From NCBI GenBank assembly GCA_019694685.1, contig JAIBBM010000004.1, forward strand, positions 1 through 64,000: a DNA stretch of 64,000 nucleotides, given 5' to 3'. Below are positions 8,256 to 16,661 of this stretch, one piece after another (the first letter of the stretch is position 1; the number at the start of each line of letters is the position of its first letter). This DNA comes from Leptospirales bacterium. GTDB lineage: Bacteria; Spirochaetota; Leptospiria; Leptospirales; Leptonemataceae. Both the position numbers and the translations under genes were made by a program. Under the pieces are notes generated by a model. The model was not told the DNA's origin. It worked only from the letters and a program-made list of their open reading frames with translations, and did no database searches.

Positions 8256-9677
8256 CTAGAACCGCGTTCCAAATTGCAATGTCGCATAACGGTGAAACGG
8301 AGTAACCCCTGAATCAGAATGATATTCGAGAGAGCTTATGGTTGCGCCAGCTTGCAGAAACCAACCCGGCCGATTGAATACCATACCAATAGAAAATCGA
8401 CCCTGAACATGCCGCGGCTGGACTGCGTATCTCCTGGAGCCATCGCGTTCATTCCAGAGAAGAGCGGTGGCGGCAACCAGATTCTCCGCCGACAATGGGC
8501 GTCCCTGGAAGAGATAAACATACGCCAGATACTTCGTCAGGACGGATTGTGGTTTTTGAGGCTTACGAAATAGAGTGTCGTACGCGAAAAAAGGTGCCAG
8601 CGGATAATCGGCGGCATTCATTCCGCTTGTGAGTATGTCGCGGAGGATTGCGTCGCGCACATCTCTGTCAATCGTTGGCCCGCCGTTGAAAATAGAGTTA
8701 AAGATGAGATAGTTCCACCCAATGGATGGTTCCTGGTTCACTGCGGTCTGAAATGCGACAAAGCGACGGATGTCGCTTCCCGTGTGTTCGTTCGAGATCT
8801 GGCCATAGAGTGGACTGGCGATGATGGAGTTTGGAGACACATTCGATACGAGCGTCCTCAAATCGGAAGTGGAGAGGCCGCGCGAACCTCCTGCCAGGGT
8901 TCCGTTTCGCCCCTGGTACTTAATCGATGGCTCAATATAGACGTACGTTTCGGACTCAGCCGGAGGTGCCAGTGGAGAAGGATCATCATATATGGCGGTG
9001 CCCTGGGCGGGAGTGTTGGGTGCTGACCCAAATCGGAAGAGTGGTCCGGCAGAAACGGAAGAATCAAGTCCACCGACTCGTCCCGTTAAGTCAATGGCCA
9101 TAAACGATGATATAGAATATTTAATATTAGAATTCCACTGAAAGAACTTCTGCGTTGGAATTTGATTTCCCCAGCCTTCGGGGAGCGTGGAGCGAATCAC
9201 CTGGTGGAACTTTCTTTGGGAACTGCCTGCCTGCGATTTTGGACCAATTTCACCTGCGCCGATTTCCGTGCTTATGGCTGTATTTTCCCACCACATGGCA
9301 GAGAGCATGCTCGCCTGGGCCACTCCGCTGTAGGGACGTTCGCCGTATGCGATGTCTGATCGGATTAGATTTTTTGGAGTGAACATGAATTGCGATGCGG
9401 ATATGCCGGAGTATTCTCCCCCTGGCGAATCTGTAATTGAGGTGAGGGCATGGAGCAGGAAAGAAGGCGGCAGATAAAGAAAATCGTAGCTCCCCGCATC
9501 TAACCGAAGTCCGCTTGTGTATTCGCGATCGGATCCAAGCGGCGCGTCGTTATCCCAGGAGAATCTTCCCACGTACGGAAAAGGCCTGGTGATTGGCTCT
9601 AAAGGAATCTCTCCCCGCAGGGAAGTGTCTGCAGCCAGAGCGATGACTGTCAGCAGGAGCCTTTGTGTCACACGCAT
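8256..9677 (-). CDS. LpxR-like outer-membrane lipid A deacylase (DUF2219)
   Basis: 473 residues with a signal peptide (about 1-22). The N-terminal pattern DNDAPLGSDREYTSGLRL (residues 42-59) matches the LpxR family, in which an Asn-Asp pair and YTxG residues bind calcium and form the active site. It is followed by AYGERPYSGVAQ and by FHQVIRSTLPEGWGNQ, whose His158 would be the catalytic histidine. LpxR removes the 3-prime acyloxyacyl chain of lipid A in the outer membrane. The usual length is near 300-330, and here roughly 140 extra residues (about 235-385, rich in Pro/Ser/Asn) are inserted before the last strands. The final FGTRF fits a beta-barrel end (C-terminal Phe). Confidence 0.7.
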   Translation of the reverse strand: MRVTQRLLLTVIALAADTSLRGEIPLEPITRPFPYVGRFSWDNDAPLGSDREYTSGLRLDAGSYDFLYLPPSFLLHALTSITDSPGGEYSGISASQFMFTPKNLIRSDIAYGERPYSGVAQASMLSAMWWENTAISTEIGAGEIGPKSQAGSSQRKFHQVIRSTLPEGWGNQIPTQKFFQWNSNIKYSISSFMAIDLTGRVGGLDSSVSAGPLFRFGSAPNTPAQGTAIYDDPSPLAPPAESETYVYIEPSIKYQGRNGTLAGGSRGLSTSDLRTLVSNVSPNSIIASPLYGQISNEHTGSDIRRFVAFQTAVNQEPSIGWNYLIFNSIFNGGPTIDRDVRDAILRDILTSGMNAADYPLAPFFAYDTLFRKPQKPQSVLTKYLAYVYLFQGRPLSAENLVAATALLWNERDGSRRYAVQPRHVQGRFSIGMVFNRPGWFLQAGATISSLEYHSDSGVTPFHRYATLQFGTRF

Positions 9678-9680
9678 GAT

Positions 9681-10901
9681 TCAGTACAAACTAAATTGCA
9701 GCAGTCTGCATTCAATTGGTCCATTAAAAAAAATGGTCTTCTTGTCCGCCTTGAGTCCAACTTCTTTTGAAAGTGCGACAGAACCCGTAAAAACGAAACC
9801 TTCCCATCCCTTGAACTTCTGCTTATAGAGATCGCCGATCTTACGATAGGTGCCCTTCAGTGCAGTCTCTTCTCCCAGTCTTTCGCCGTAAGGGGGATTG
9901 CAGATGACGATTCCTTTCTTATCCGCGGGCGGAGCCGCAAGAGAGAGTTCTCTCCTTTCAAAATGGACCAGTCCTTCAAAGCCCATGCGAAGCATTGTAT
10001 CGGACGCAATGCGAATTGCGTTTGCGTCTTCGTCAAATCCGATGAAAGGAAATTGTCCTTTGCGTTCGCCATAGGCTCGATCAAATCCCGCAGCTGCTCT
10101 TTTTTTTGCGTCCTCAAAGACGCTCGCCCATAGAGAAGAGTCATGACCTTTCCATCTCAGGAATCCAAAGTTTTTTCTATCCAGACCTGGCGCCACATCG
10201 AGTGCTATGCCCAGTGCTTCGATGGGAAGAGTCCCAGAGCCGCACATGGGATCCACAAGTGTCCCGCCTGCCTCGAATGATTCTCTGAATCCGGCAGTCA
10301 GAAGCAGAGCCGCGGCAAGATTCTCCTTTAGTGGGGCGGCAGTCATTTCTGTGCGATATCCTCTCTCATGAAGAGCGCCGCTTAAATCTATACTCAACGT
10401 GGCATAGTCTTCTAGAACGTAGACGTTGATGCGGACATCGGGATTCTTCAAATCCACACCCGGCCTGATTCCATCGTGATCCATGAATTGATCAACAATT
10501 GCGTCTTTCGTCTTGAGTGCCCCGTAATGAGAGTGCGTCATGTTGGAGCGCGAAATACCACAATCCACCGCCAGGCTCTGGTTCGCTTTGAGATGCTGGC
10601 TCCAGTCAATGTCAGCCACTCCGTCATACAGTTCTTCCGGTGAATAGGCGTCGAATTCTGAAAGCTTGAGCAAGACTCTGGACGCAGTTCGCAGCCACAG
10701 GCATGCAAGATACCCTGCCTGAAGTGTGCCTTTGAATTCTACTCCAGCTCTGGTGCGGCGAATGTCTTTGATTTTAGATTCCGCATAACGGGCCGCGAGG
10801 TCTCTGATTTCGCGCTCCACACATTCTTCTGTTCCCCTGGCCGCAGTCGCGAAGAATGTTTCCACTATTTGGCGCTGGGGCTTGCCGCCGGGCAGGGTCA
10901 T
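9681..10901 (-). CDS. THUMP-domain class I SAM-dependent RNA methyltransferase
   Basis: About 406 residues. The N-terminal part (FFATAARGTEECVEREI, then GVEFKG and RVLLKLSEF) is the ferredoxin-like/THUMP RNA-binding part of the RlmL/YpsC family. The C-terminal part is a Rossmann methyltransferase with motif I DPMCGSGTLPIEAL and motif IV NPPYGER, the N2-methylguanine type. Members methylate 23S rRNA G2445 or similar sites. I placed the start at ATG 10901, because the longer frame from 11039 adds a segment without similarity that runs into the divergent gene. The gene lies 3 bp ahead of the LpxR-like gene on the same strand. Confidence 0.88.
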   Translation of the reverse strand: MTLPGGKPQRQIVETFFATAARGTEECVEREIRDLAARYAESKIKDIRRTRAGVEFKGTLQAGYLACLWLRTASRVLLKLSEFDAYSPEELYDGVADIDWSQHLKANQSLAVDCGISRSNMTHSHYGALKTKDAIVDQFMDHDGIRPGVDLKNPDVRINVYVLEDYATLSIDLSGALHERGYRTEMTAAPLKENLAAALLLTAGFRESFEAGGTLVDPMCGSGTLPIEALGIALDVAPGLDRKNFGFLRWKGHDSSLWASVFEDAKKRAAAGFDRAYGERKGQFPFIGFDEDANAIRIASDTMLRMGFEGLVHFERRELSLAAPPADKKGIVICNPPYGERLGEETALKGTYRKIGDLYKQKFKGWEGFVFTGSVALSKEVGLKADKKTIFFNGPIECRLLQFSLY

Positions 10902-10997
10902 GGATAGTGAATCGCGCCTTGAAGCGCGTCCCAGGCAACAAAAATTTGATTGCGTGCGGCACCTATCGTGCCTGCCTGAGTTTGGAGTCCCTGCTGC

Positions 10998-12995
10998 ATG
11001 ACCTGGATTACGGATGCAAACAATCGGATACATCTTCACGTCAAAGTGATGCTGGCAGTCGTTTACGGCCTGACTCTCTATCCAATGTTAGAAATCGGAT
11101 TTACGATGCAGGATGACGCCCTTCTGGCTCTTGCGTATCAGTCCAAGTCGCTTTCCCCCGAGCCTATCTCCTATCTCATTCATTCGGCCGTAAAGGAGTC
11201 TCAGTATTTCGGGCGTGTCTGGGTCATCTACGGCTCTCTCATGAGCTACTTGCCGTTTGCCTTTCATAGCGCAGTGTACTACAAGATCGTAGCGTTCACA
11301 TCCCTGACCCTCAACGTAGTTTTGTTCTTCTTTGTGCTCCAGAGACTTTTTCGTACGTTGCATTTTGCGCTGCTCGCAGTGGTGCTGTTTCTCGCGTTTT
11401 TGCAGAATAGCCTGCATTACAATCTGATTACGTCCTTTGTGGCGCACTTCATGACCGGGATCAGCTTTCTATTTGCATCCGTTTTGTTGTTTGATCGCTA
11501 TCTGAACACGAAAAAGACCTGGCATCATGCCGGAGCAGGATTGTGCCTGTTCATGTCTTTCTTTACCTATGAATTGTTTGTACTTTACTACTGTTTGATT
11601 CCGGTTCTGGTCCTGAGTAGCGTAATGGAACGGCATTCACTGACTCGTTTTAAGGAAGCGTTGCCGCACTGGCGCGAGATCGTTCGGGAACTGGTGCCGA
11701 CTGCAGCCGTATTGCTCGTATATTTGATCATTTATGCTGGCTACCGGTTGGCCTATCCTACGAAATACACTGGCATTGAAATTGCTTTTTCACCTGCTCG
11801 ATACATCGAAAGCGTCTACAGGTTAACTATTGGAGCGTTGCCGATTTCCCTCTACTACAGGCACTCGTACGATTCTGTATTCGCATACCTTTCCGAAAAC
11901 CTGCAGGGACATAGAAGCAGCATTTTCTACGTGCTGGTTCGTGCGCATGCAGACTGGCTCGCGCGCGCTGTGTTGCTTGCGTTTTTAGCTCTCGTAGTTC
12001 TGCGCGATCGTCCTAAAAGAATGTCGGGACGGAATCTTCTGTGGTTGTGCGGGTTCTGTCTGTTCCTGTTCTGGATTCCAGGAACTCTGCCTTCGTTGAC
12101 TTCCAGGTATCAGATATTTGTGCAAATGGGTCTTCCCATGTATCTGGTCACTTCTTTCTCCTATTACGCGTTCATTGTGGCTCTAACTGCGGTTTTGATA
12201 TTCGTGAACGAAAGGATCAATCACTCCGCTTTGCGACGTGCGCTTCATGCCATTGTGGTCGTCATCGTATTCTCGTGGAGCATACTGACGGACTATACCA
12301 ACTTCTACGTTGCGAAATTGCAGAGTCAGAATCAGAGACAATGGCTGATCATGGATGATTTCATGCACACTCCGGAGTTTGCGGCAGTGCCGGCAGGTAG
12401 TATTGTCTATGCTCCGACACTCTGGCAACATTCTCCGCTGGCCCCTATGGTGGAAGTAAAAGAGTACTGGCAGGATTATATCCGTGCCATGACACTAAAG
12501 AAGCTTTCCATAATTAAAACTGAAAGTGAATTCAAAAGAGCGTTCCAGGCCGGCGAACTTGCCGGGGTAGATGTTTACTACTTAAAGTTTTCCCAGGAGC
12601 GCAAAGATCCCAATCAGTTCCTGGTTTTCGCAAAAGTGAATTCTTCTGGCGTTCAGAATGGACGTCCATTCTTTCGCGCGGATCATGCTGCAGTCTTTAT
12701 GAGATCTGCATACCGTGAATACACTGCGTACGTACCGTTATCTGGCATTGAGAAAACGGAGCGAGTGATTGTAGATGGAGAGGAACGGATGTTACGCGGT
12801 TCGTTTGTTGCCGCGCCCCTGGATAAGTCATCTGTAAAAGGAGACTTGATCAAAACCGAATTTCGTGCCCCGGCCATCGACATAGAAAGGATTAGCGTTT
12901 CGAATTACGTGGAGCAATATGAGTTTCCGTACAATGAAAAGCCAAATGTAGAGTACGACCTTGAACAGGAAAGACGCAAGTTGTTGCATCAGTGA
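10998..12995 (+). CDS. Multi-pass membrane protein, GT-C glycosyltransferase-like
   Basis: 665 residues. Ten or more hydrophobic helices occupy residues 15-470; a soluble, probably periplasmic domain fills the last 190. The first external loop has FTMQDDALLALAY (adjacent Asp residues near 38-40), the acid pair expected of GT-C enzymes that use polyprenyl-phosphate sugar donors. No family name can be fixed from sequence alone. It faces the operon with gtrA-like and gtrB-like genes, which in O-antigen modification systems work with a serotype-specific membrane transferase (GtrC). So transfer of a sugar to LPS outside the inner membrane is a reasonable inference. It ends one base from the convergent gtrA-like gene. 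Confidence 0.7.
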   Translation: MTWITDANNRIHLHVKVMLAVVYGLTLYPMLEIGFTMQDDALLALAYQSKSLSPEPISYLIHSAVKESQYFGRVWVIYGSLMSYLPFAFHSAVYYKIVAFTSLTLNVVLFFFVLQRLFRTLHFALLAVVLFLAFLQNSLHYNLITSFVAHFMTGISFLFASVLLFDRYLNTKKTWHHAGAGLCLFMSFFTYELFVLYYCLIPVLVLSSVMERHSLTRFKEALPHWREIVRELVPTAAVLLVYLIIYAGYRLAYPTKYTGIEIAFSPARYIESVYRLTIGALPISLYYRHSYDSVFAYLSENLQGHRSSIFYVLVRAHADWLARAVLLAFLALVVLRDRPKRMSGRNLLWLCGFCLFLFWIPGTLPSLTSRYQIFVQMGLPMYLVTSFSYYAFIVALTAVLIFVNERINHSALRRALHAIVVVIVFSWSILTDYTNFYVAKLQSQNQRQWLIMDDFMHTPEFAAVPAGSIVYAPTLWQHSPLAPMVEVKEYWQDYIRAMTLKKLSIIKTESEFKRAFQAGELAGVDVYYLKFSQERKDPNQFLVFAKVNSSGVQNGRPFFRADHAAVFMRSAYREYTAYVPLSGIEKTERVIVDGEERMLRGSFVAAPLDKSSVKGDLIKTEFRAPAIDIERISVSNYVEQYEFPYNEKPNVEYDLEQERRKLLHQ

Positions 12996-13424
12996 TCAGT
13001 TTCTTCTGAACACCAGGTGTTTGTTGAGGACGTAAGACAATAGAGCAAGCGGAACAGTCAAAACAGCGCCCGCCAGGTAGAGATCGATTTCAAATGTAGA
13101 TGCAACCTTCAGGAGTCCGGTATGGACCAGGTACATCACTGTGGCCACTCCGAGAAACCTGAGGAGCTCCTCGGGTTTGTTGCTTTTGAAGACCAGTTTT
13201 CCCTGAGTGAAAAAGGAAAAGAACATCCCCAGAATGATGGATGTTAGTGAAGCCACAGCATAGTGCAGGCCAATGAATAACCCCAGAGAGAACACACCGT
13301 AGGCGAACGCGGTATTGATTCCGCCCACAATGAGGAAGCGCAAAAATTGTGCACGCATGAACAGGTGCAGCCAGTGCGAAATCAGGCCGCGCTGATGCAC
13401 TTCTTCGTTCAAGATTTTCTCCAT
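12996..13424 (-). CDS. GtrA-like flippase family membrane protein
   Basis: 142 residues, four membrane helices: FLRFLIVGGINTAFAYGVFS, a helix at YAVASLTSIILGMFFSFF, one at FLGVATVMYLVHTGLLKV, and AVLTVPLALLSYVLNKHLVF. The motifs RFLIVGG-N and SYVLNKHLVF are typical of GtrA/DPMS-associated proteins, proposed to flip undecaprenyl-phosphate-linked sugars across the inner membrane. It is the last gene of the overlapping polysaccharide operon; its ATG lies 16 bases inside the preceding glycosyltransferase gene. Confidence 0.85.
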   Translation of the reverse strand: MEKILNEEVHQRGLISHWLHLFMRAQFLRFLIVGGINTAFAYGVFSLGLFIGLHYAVASLTSIILGMFFSFFTQGKLVFKSNKPEELLRFLGVATVMYLVHTGLLKVASTFEIDLYLAGAVLTVPLALLSYVLNKHLVFRRN

Positions 13425-14236
13425 CCCAGAACGAATTTGTAGAAGAGTTGTCTGAGTGCTGCCTGAAGGGTTGCGCGAAAGCGGCCAATGATCGCATCCG
13501 TTCCGGTCAGGCAGAAGGCGGGATTCGCTTCGATTCGCTCGATGAAGCGCATGAAGTTTTCTTTTTGCTTGGTCATAATTTCAGCGCTCCAGGATGCCGC
13601 CCCCACTCTGTAAGCGGAGACTGCCTCATCCATCAGAATCAAATTTCCGTGTAGAAGCAGCCGTGTCCACATATCAAGGTCAATCACATACGGAATGGAC
13701 GCATCGAATGCCCCCGCTTTCTTCTGTGCGTCGCGGCGAAACAGCGCAGAACTGGTTTCCCCATAGATGTTCGTACCGCCTCTGATCGCGCGTCGAACCG
13801 CTTCTATGCCCGGCACTGTTTCGCTTTTCCGGGGTCCACGTTTCATGATTCGCTTTCCTTTTTCATCCACGATGTGACGGGCAGCACAGACAAGTACCGC
13901 AGACGACTCGGCACGAAGGGCTTCTACCTGCTTTTCCAGGCAGTCGGGGTAAATATAATCATCTGCACAAAGGATCTTAATGTATTTCCCCTTCGCCTGA
14001 TCGAGAGCGGCGTTCCAGTTTGCTTCCGCGCCAAGATTCTTTTCGTGCGCCACAACGCGAATTCTCTTATCTTTGAATTTGCGCACTATTTTCAGAGTAT
14101 TGTCCGTAGACCGATTGTCCAGAATGATGAGTTCGAAGTCTTTGAAGGTTTGATTCAGGGCCGATTCGATTGCCTCTGCAATGAAAGGTTCCGTGTTATA
14201 CACCGGAATGCAGACAGAGATTTCCGGTGATTTCAC
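13409..14236 (-). CDS. Family 2 glycosyltransferase
   Basis: 275 residues with a GT-A fold of family GT2. The N-terminus ISVCIPVYNTEPFIAEAI is the nucleotide-sugar site, followed by LIILDNRSTDNT and the metal-binding DxD-like segment ILCADDYIYPDC. DLDMWTRLLLHG near residue 185 carries the acceptor/base region. It should transfer a sugar from a nucleotide donor on the cytoplasmic face; donor and acceptor are unknown. It begins with GTG overlapping the stop of the gtrB-like gene (GTGA), so the two are coupled. Confidence 0.88.
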   Translation of the reverse strand: MKSPEISVCIPVYNTEPFIAEAIESALNQTFKDFELIILDNRSTDNTLKIVRKFKDKRIRVVAHEKNLGAEANWNAALDQAKGKYIKILCADDYIYPDCLEKQVEALRAESSAVLVCAARHIVDEKGKRIMKRGPRKSETVPGIEAVRRAIRGGTNIYGETSSALFRRDAQKKAGAFDASIPYVIDLDMWTRLLLHGNLILMDEAVSAYRVGAASWSAEIMTKQKENFMRFIERIEANPAFCLTGTDAIIGRFRATLQAALRQLFYKFVLGWRKS

Positions 14237-15192
14237 TTTGAATTCCGTTTTTTGAAGCCGTAGGTTTCTTGAACAATGTAGAGTGGCCTGTCGCGCGATT
14301 CGCGATAGATTCTTCCAATATAAACACCAAGGATTCCGACCACCAGGATTTGCACTCCACCTACGAACAGAATCGCCACAAACAATGAAGTCCAGCCCGC
14401 GACCACAGACTCAGGTCTGAGAATTCTGCTGATAAGCAGATAGAGCATAGCCAGAAATGAGCCAGCTGTGATGAAAAGACCCAGCTGCACTGCGAGCATC
14501 AAAGGTTTCTCTGAAAAACTTGTAATTGCATCCAGCGCGAGTCCGAGCATCCGCTTGAGGCTGTATTTGGTTTCTCCGGCAAATCGTGCATCGCGTTCGT
14601 AGAGCACACTGCTCTGACGAAATCCGGCCCATACGATCAGGCCACGCACATATCTCCCTTCCTCTTTCATGGTCCGAATGACTTTCACCACCTTACGATC
14701 CATTAAACGAAAGTCACCCGTATCCAGCGGGAGAGGTATTTCACTGAGACTGTTGAGGAGTCTGTAGAAAATGCGGGCAGTGAAGAGTTTGAAGGCTGTT
14801 TCCCCTTTTCGAGCTTTGCGCGTGCCGCCAACCACGTCATAGCCTTCTTCCCATTTCGCAATCATCTCCGGGATGACTTCCGGTGGATCCTGCAGGTCGC
14901 TATCGATGATGACCACTGCGTCCCCGTCCGCGTAATCAATGCCGGCCGTGATGGCGCGCTGGTGGCCAAAATTGCGCGAGAAATCCAGAATCCGGACTCG
15001 CGAATCTTTTTTCGTCAGCTCAAGCAAGATTTCCAGAGATCTGTCTTTGCTCCCGTCATTGATGAATATCAGTTCAGTGTCAAATCTGGACTTCAGTTGA
15101 TTCATCACTGGATGCATTCTGGAATAGAATTCAGCGATCAGTTCCTCTTCAAAGTACACAGGGACTACAATGGAGATGAGTTTCTTTTTCAT
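14233..15192 (-). CDS. GtrB/DPM-like polyprenyl-phosphate glycosyltransferase
   Basis: 319 residues from ATG 15192, which overlaps the upstream stop as ATGA. GT2 domain: ISIVVPVYFEEELIAEFYSR, LIFINDGSKDRS, VVIIDSDLQDPPEVIPEMI (DxD with the Gln-Asp-Pro-Pro motif of dolichyl/undecaprenyl-phosphate transferases), and DTGDFRLMDRKVV. Two C-terminal membrane helices (PLMLAVQLGLFITAGSFLAM and TSLFVAILFVGGVQILVVG) close the protein. It should load a sugar on undecaprenyl phosphate, the donor for a GtrA flippase and a membrane transferase. A longer frame beginning at 15261 lies within the neighbouring gene and is not used. Confidence 0.9.
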   Translation of the reverse strand: MKKKLISIVVPVYFEEELIAEFYSRMHPVMNQLKSRFDTELIFINDGSKDRSLEILLELTKKDSRVRILDFSRNFGHQRAITAGIDYADGDAVVIIDSDLQDPPEVIPEMIAKWEEGYDVVGGTRKARKGETAFKLFTARIFYRLLNSLSEIPLPLDTGDFRLMDRKVVKVIRTMKEEGRYVRGLIVWAGFRQSSVLYERDARFAGETKYSLKRMLGLALDAITSFSEKPLMLAVQLGLFITAGSFLAMLYLLISRILRPESVVAGWTSLFVAILFVGGVQILVVGILGVYIGRIYRESRDRPLYIVQETYGFKKRNSK

Positions 15193-16106
15193 GTTTTGCT
15201 CTCCTGATTTGAATGGATGAAATCCCGAATGCCTTCGTGAAGTGAGATGCGGGGCTCCCAACCGGGCACAGGTATGCCCTTGTTGTATGGATGCATTACT
15301 TCGCGCGCCCGGTATGGCCTTTCGCCCCAGCCAATGTCCAGTTTGCTGCCAGCGGCATGGTTAAAGATATTTACTATTTCGCGTAGCTGGACCGGATTGC
15401 TCGACGAGACGGCATAGACCTCATGCCCCTGGACCTGATCTTTGAGCATGCGAACTGCGGCTGTTTCAAATGCGGCGCACACATCGTCTACATGCACGAG
15501 GTCCAGAAACTGCTCTCCTGGTGACATTCCCAGATGTGAATTTTCGCGCGCGATCTTATTCAGCAAAGCAAGCACTTTGGGTCGCGTGTCTCCTGGACCA
15601 TAAGTATCATAGAGTTGAAGCGTGATTGCCTGGAACGCATTTGAATTTACGTAGTACGTAAGAATGTCTTCAAATGCCTGTTTGGTGGCTGCGTACAGAT
15701 TGACCGGATCGTAAGGCCGATTTTCAAAATGCTGCCAGAAGGTTCCGGTATTGATGATACGACGGATTCCCGCTTTCTCCATGGCTTCCAGAAGTCGGGT
15801 ACCCAGGCGAATGTTGCTGTCTATGAGGGAGTCTATGTCTGCAGGAGTGTGTGAGGCGAGAAAGAGAGACGCCAGATGGATGACAATATCCGGTTTTGTG
15901 TCTTCGCAAATCTTTTGCAGGTTCGAGACTGCGGCTGCACCTTCGCCGCTCAGCAAATGGTCTCGGGCAGAGAAAGCCTGAGTACCAGCCCGAATCAGAC
16001 AATGGACATCCGCCCCCGCTTTTTGGAGGCGCTCTTTCAACCGCCTTCCAATGAATCCACCCGCCCCGGTGAGAAGAATGGTCCTACCTTGCAAGCTTGA
16101 CATCAT
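15189..16106 (-). CDS. NAD(P)-dependent sugar reductase (RfbJ/AscF-like SDR)
   Basis: 305 residues of the extended SDR family: nucleotide motif TGAGGFIGRRL (residues 14-24), IVIHLAS, the catalytic serine/threonine region INTGTF, the Tyr-x3-Lys pair in NLYAATKQAFE, and LQLYDTYGPGDTR. It is similar in pattern to CDP-abequose/paratose synthases and the AscF reductase, which reduce the 4-keto group of a CDP-3,6-dideoxy sugar as the last step. Placement directly after an RmlC-type epimerase favours the AscF role. Start ATG at 16106 overlaps the stop of the epimerase gene by one base (TGATG). Confidence 0.8.
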   Translation of the reverse strand: MMSSLQGRTILLTGAGGFIGRRLKERLQKAGADVHCLIRAGTQAFSARDHLLSGEGAAAVSNLQKICEDTKPDIVIHLASLFLASHTPADIDSLIDSNIRLGTRLLEAMEKAGIRRIINTGTFWQHFENRPYDPVNLYAATKQAFEDILTYYVNSNAFQAITLQLYDTYGPGDTRPKVLALLNKIARENSHLGMSPGEQFLDLVHVDDVCAAFETAAVRMLKDQVQGHEVYAVSSSNPVQLREIVNIFNHAAGSKLDIGWGERPYRAREVMHPYNKGIPVPGWEPRISLHEGIRDFIHSNQESKT

Positions 16107-16660
16107 CAGACTTGTTTCATCCGGAATGGGCTATTGTATTGAGATAGACCCGGGAAAGATTGGTCTCGTTCCGAGATGATGAAGTTGCTGCCAGGCCAGG
16201 GGATTCCAGCGCTATCCCAGCGAATGCCTGCGTCCTCTGCAGGCGAATGAACCGAAGTTACTTTGTAGATCATCGTGCATTCGTCAGAAATCGTAGTAAA
16301 GCCGTGTGCGATTCCGCGCGGAACATACAATAGGTTGCGTTTCTCTTCCGAAAGTTCAAGGTGAGCGAACCTGCCATACGTGGGTGAGTCTTTGCGAAGG
16401 TCGAGCACGGCATCAAATACGGATCCAGCGACGCAATAAACGAGCTTCGCATGATCTGCGGGCGGAATTTGAAAATGCAGGCCGCGAAGAACACCGCGAT
16501 GCGAGGTCGTATAGTATTCTTCGACGAACTCTGTTTCCAATCCCAGTTGCGAGTAGGATGGTGCGTGGAATGTCTTGATGAACCGTCCTCTTACATCCGA
16601 AATCTGCCGCGGCAGTACTTCGAAGCAGCCGGGTAGACCTGTCTCTCGCAGAGTAAACAT
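16106..16660 (-). CDS. RmlC-type sugar-nucleotide 3,5-epimerase
   Basis: 184 residues, cupin fold of the dTDP-4-keto-6-deoxyglucose epimerase family. Markers are DVRGRFIKTFHAPSY, the catalytic His in GVLRGLHFQ (near residue 62), KLVYCVAGSVFDAVLDLR, and YVPRGIAHGF. The neighbours make CDP-linked sugars and no rmlA, rmlB or rmlD is present. This points to an AscE-like C5 epimerase on a CDP-4-keto-3,6-dideoxy sugar rather than to rhamnose synthesis; that is inference. The gene follows rfbH by one base. Confidence 0.88.
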   Translation of the reverse strand: MFTLRETGLPGCFEVLPRQISDVRGRFIKTFHAPSYSQLGLETEFVEEYYTTSHRGVLRGLHFQIPPADHAKLVYCVAGSVFDAVLDLRKDSPTYGRFAHLELSEEKRNLLYVPRGIAHGFTTISDECTMIYKVTSVHSPAEDAGIRWDSAGIPWPGSNFIISERDQSFPGLSQYNSPFRMKQV

Positions 16661-16661
16661 A

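Noticed and set aside
11771..11786. TGGCATT-GAAA-TTGCT, a sigma-54-like match with correct spacing
   Set aside because: It lies deep inside the GT-C-like coding region and departs from consensus at the -24 part; taken as chance.
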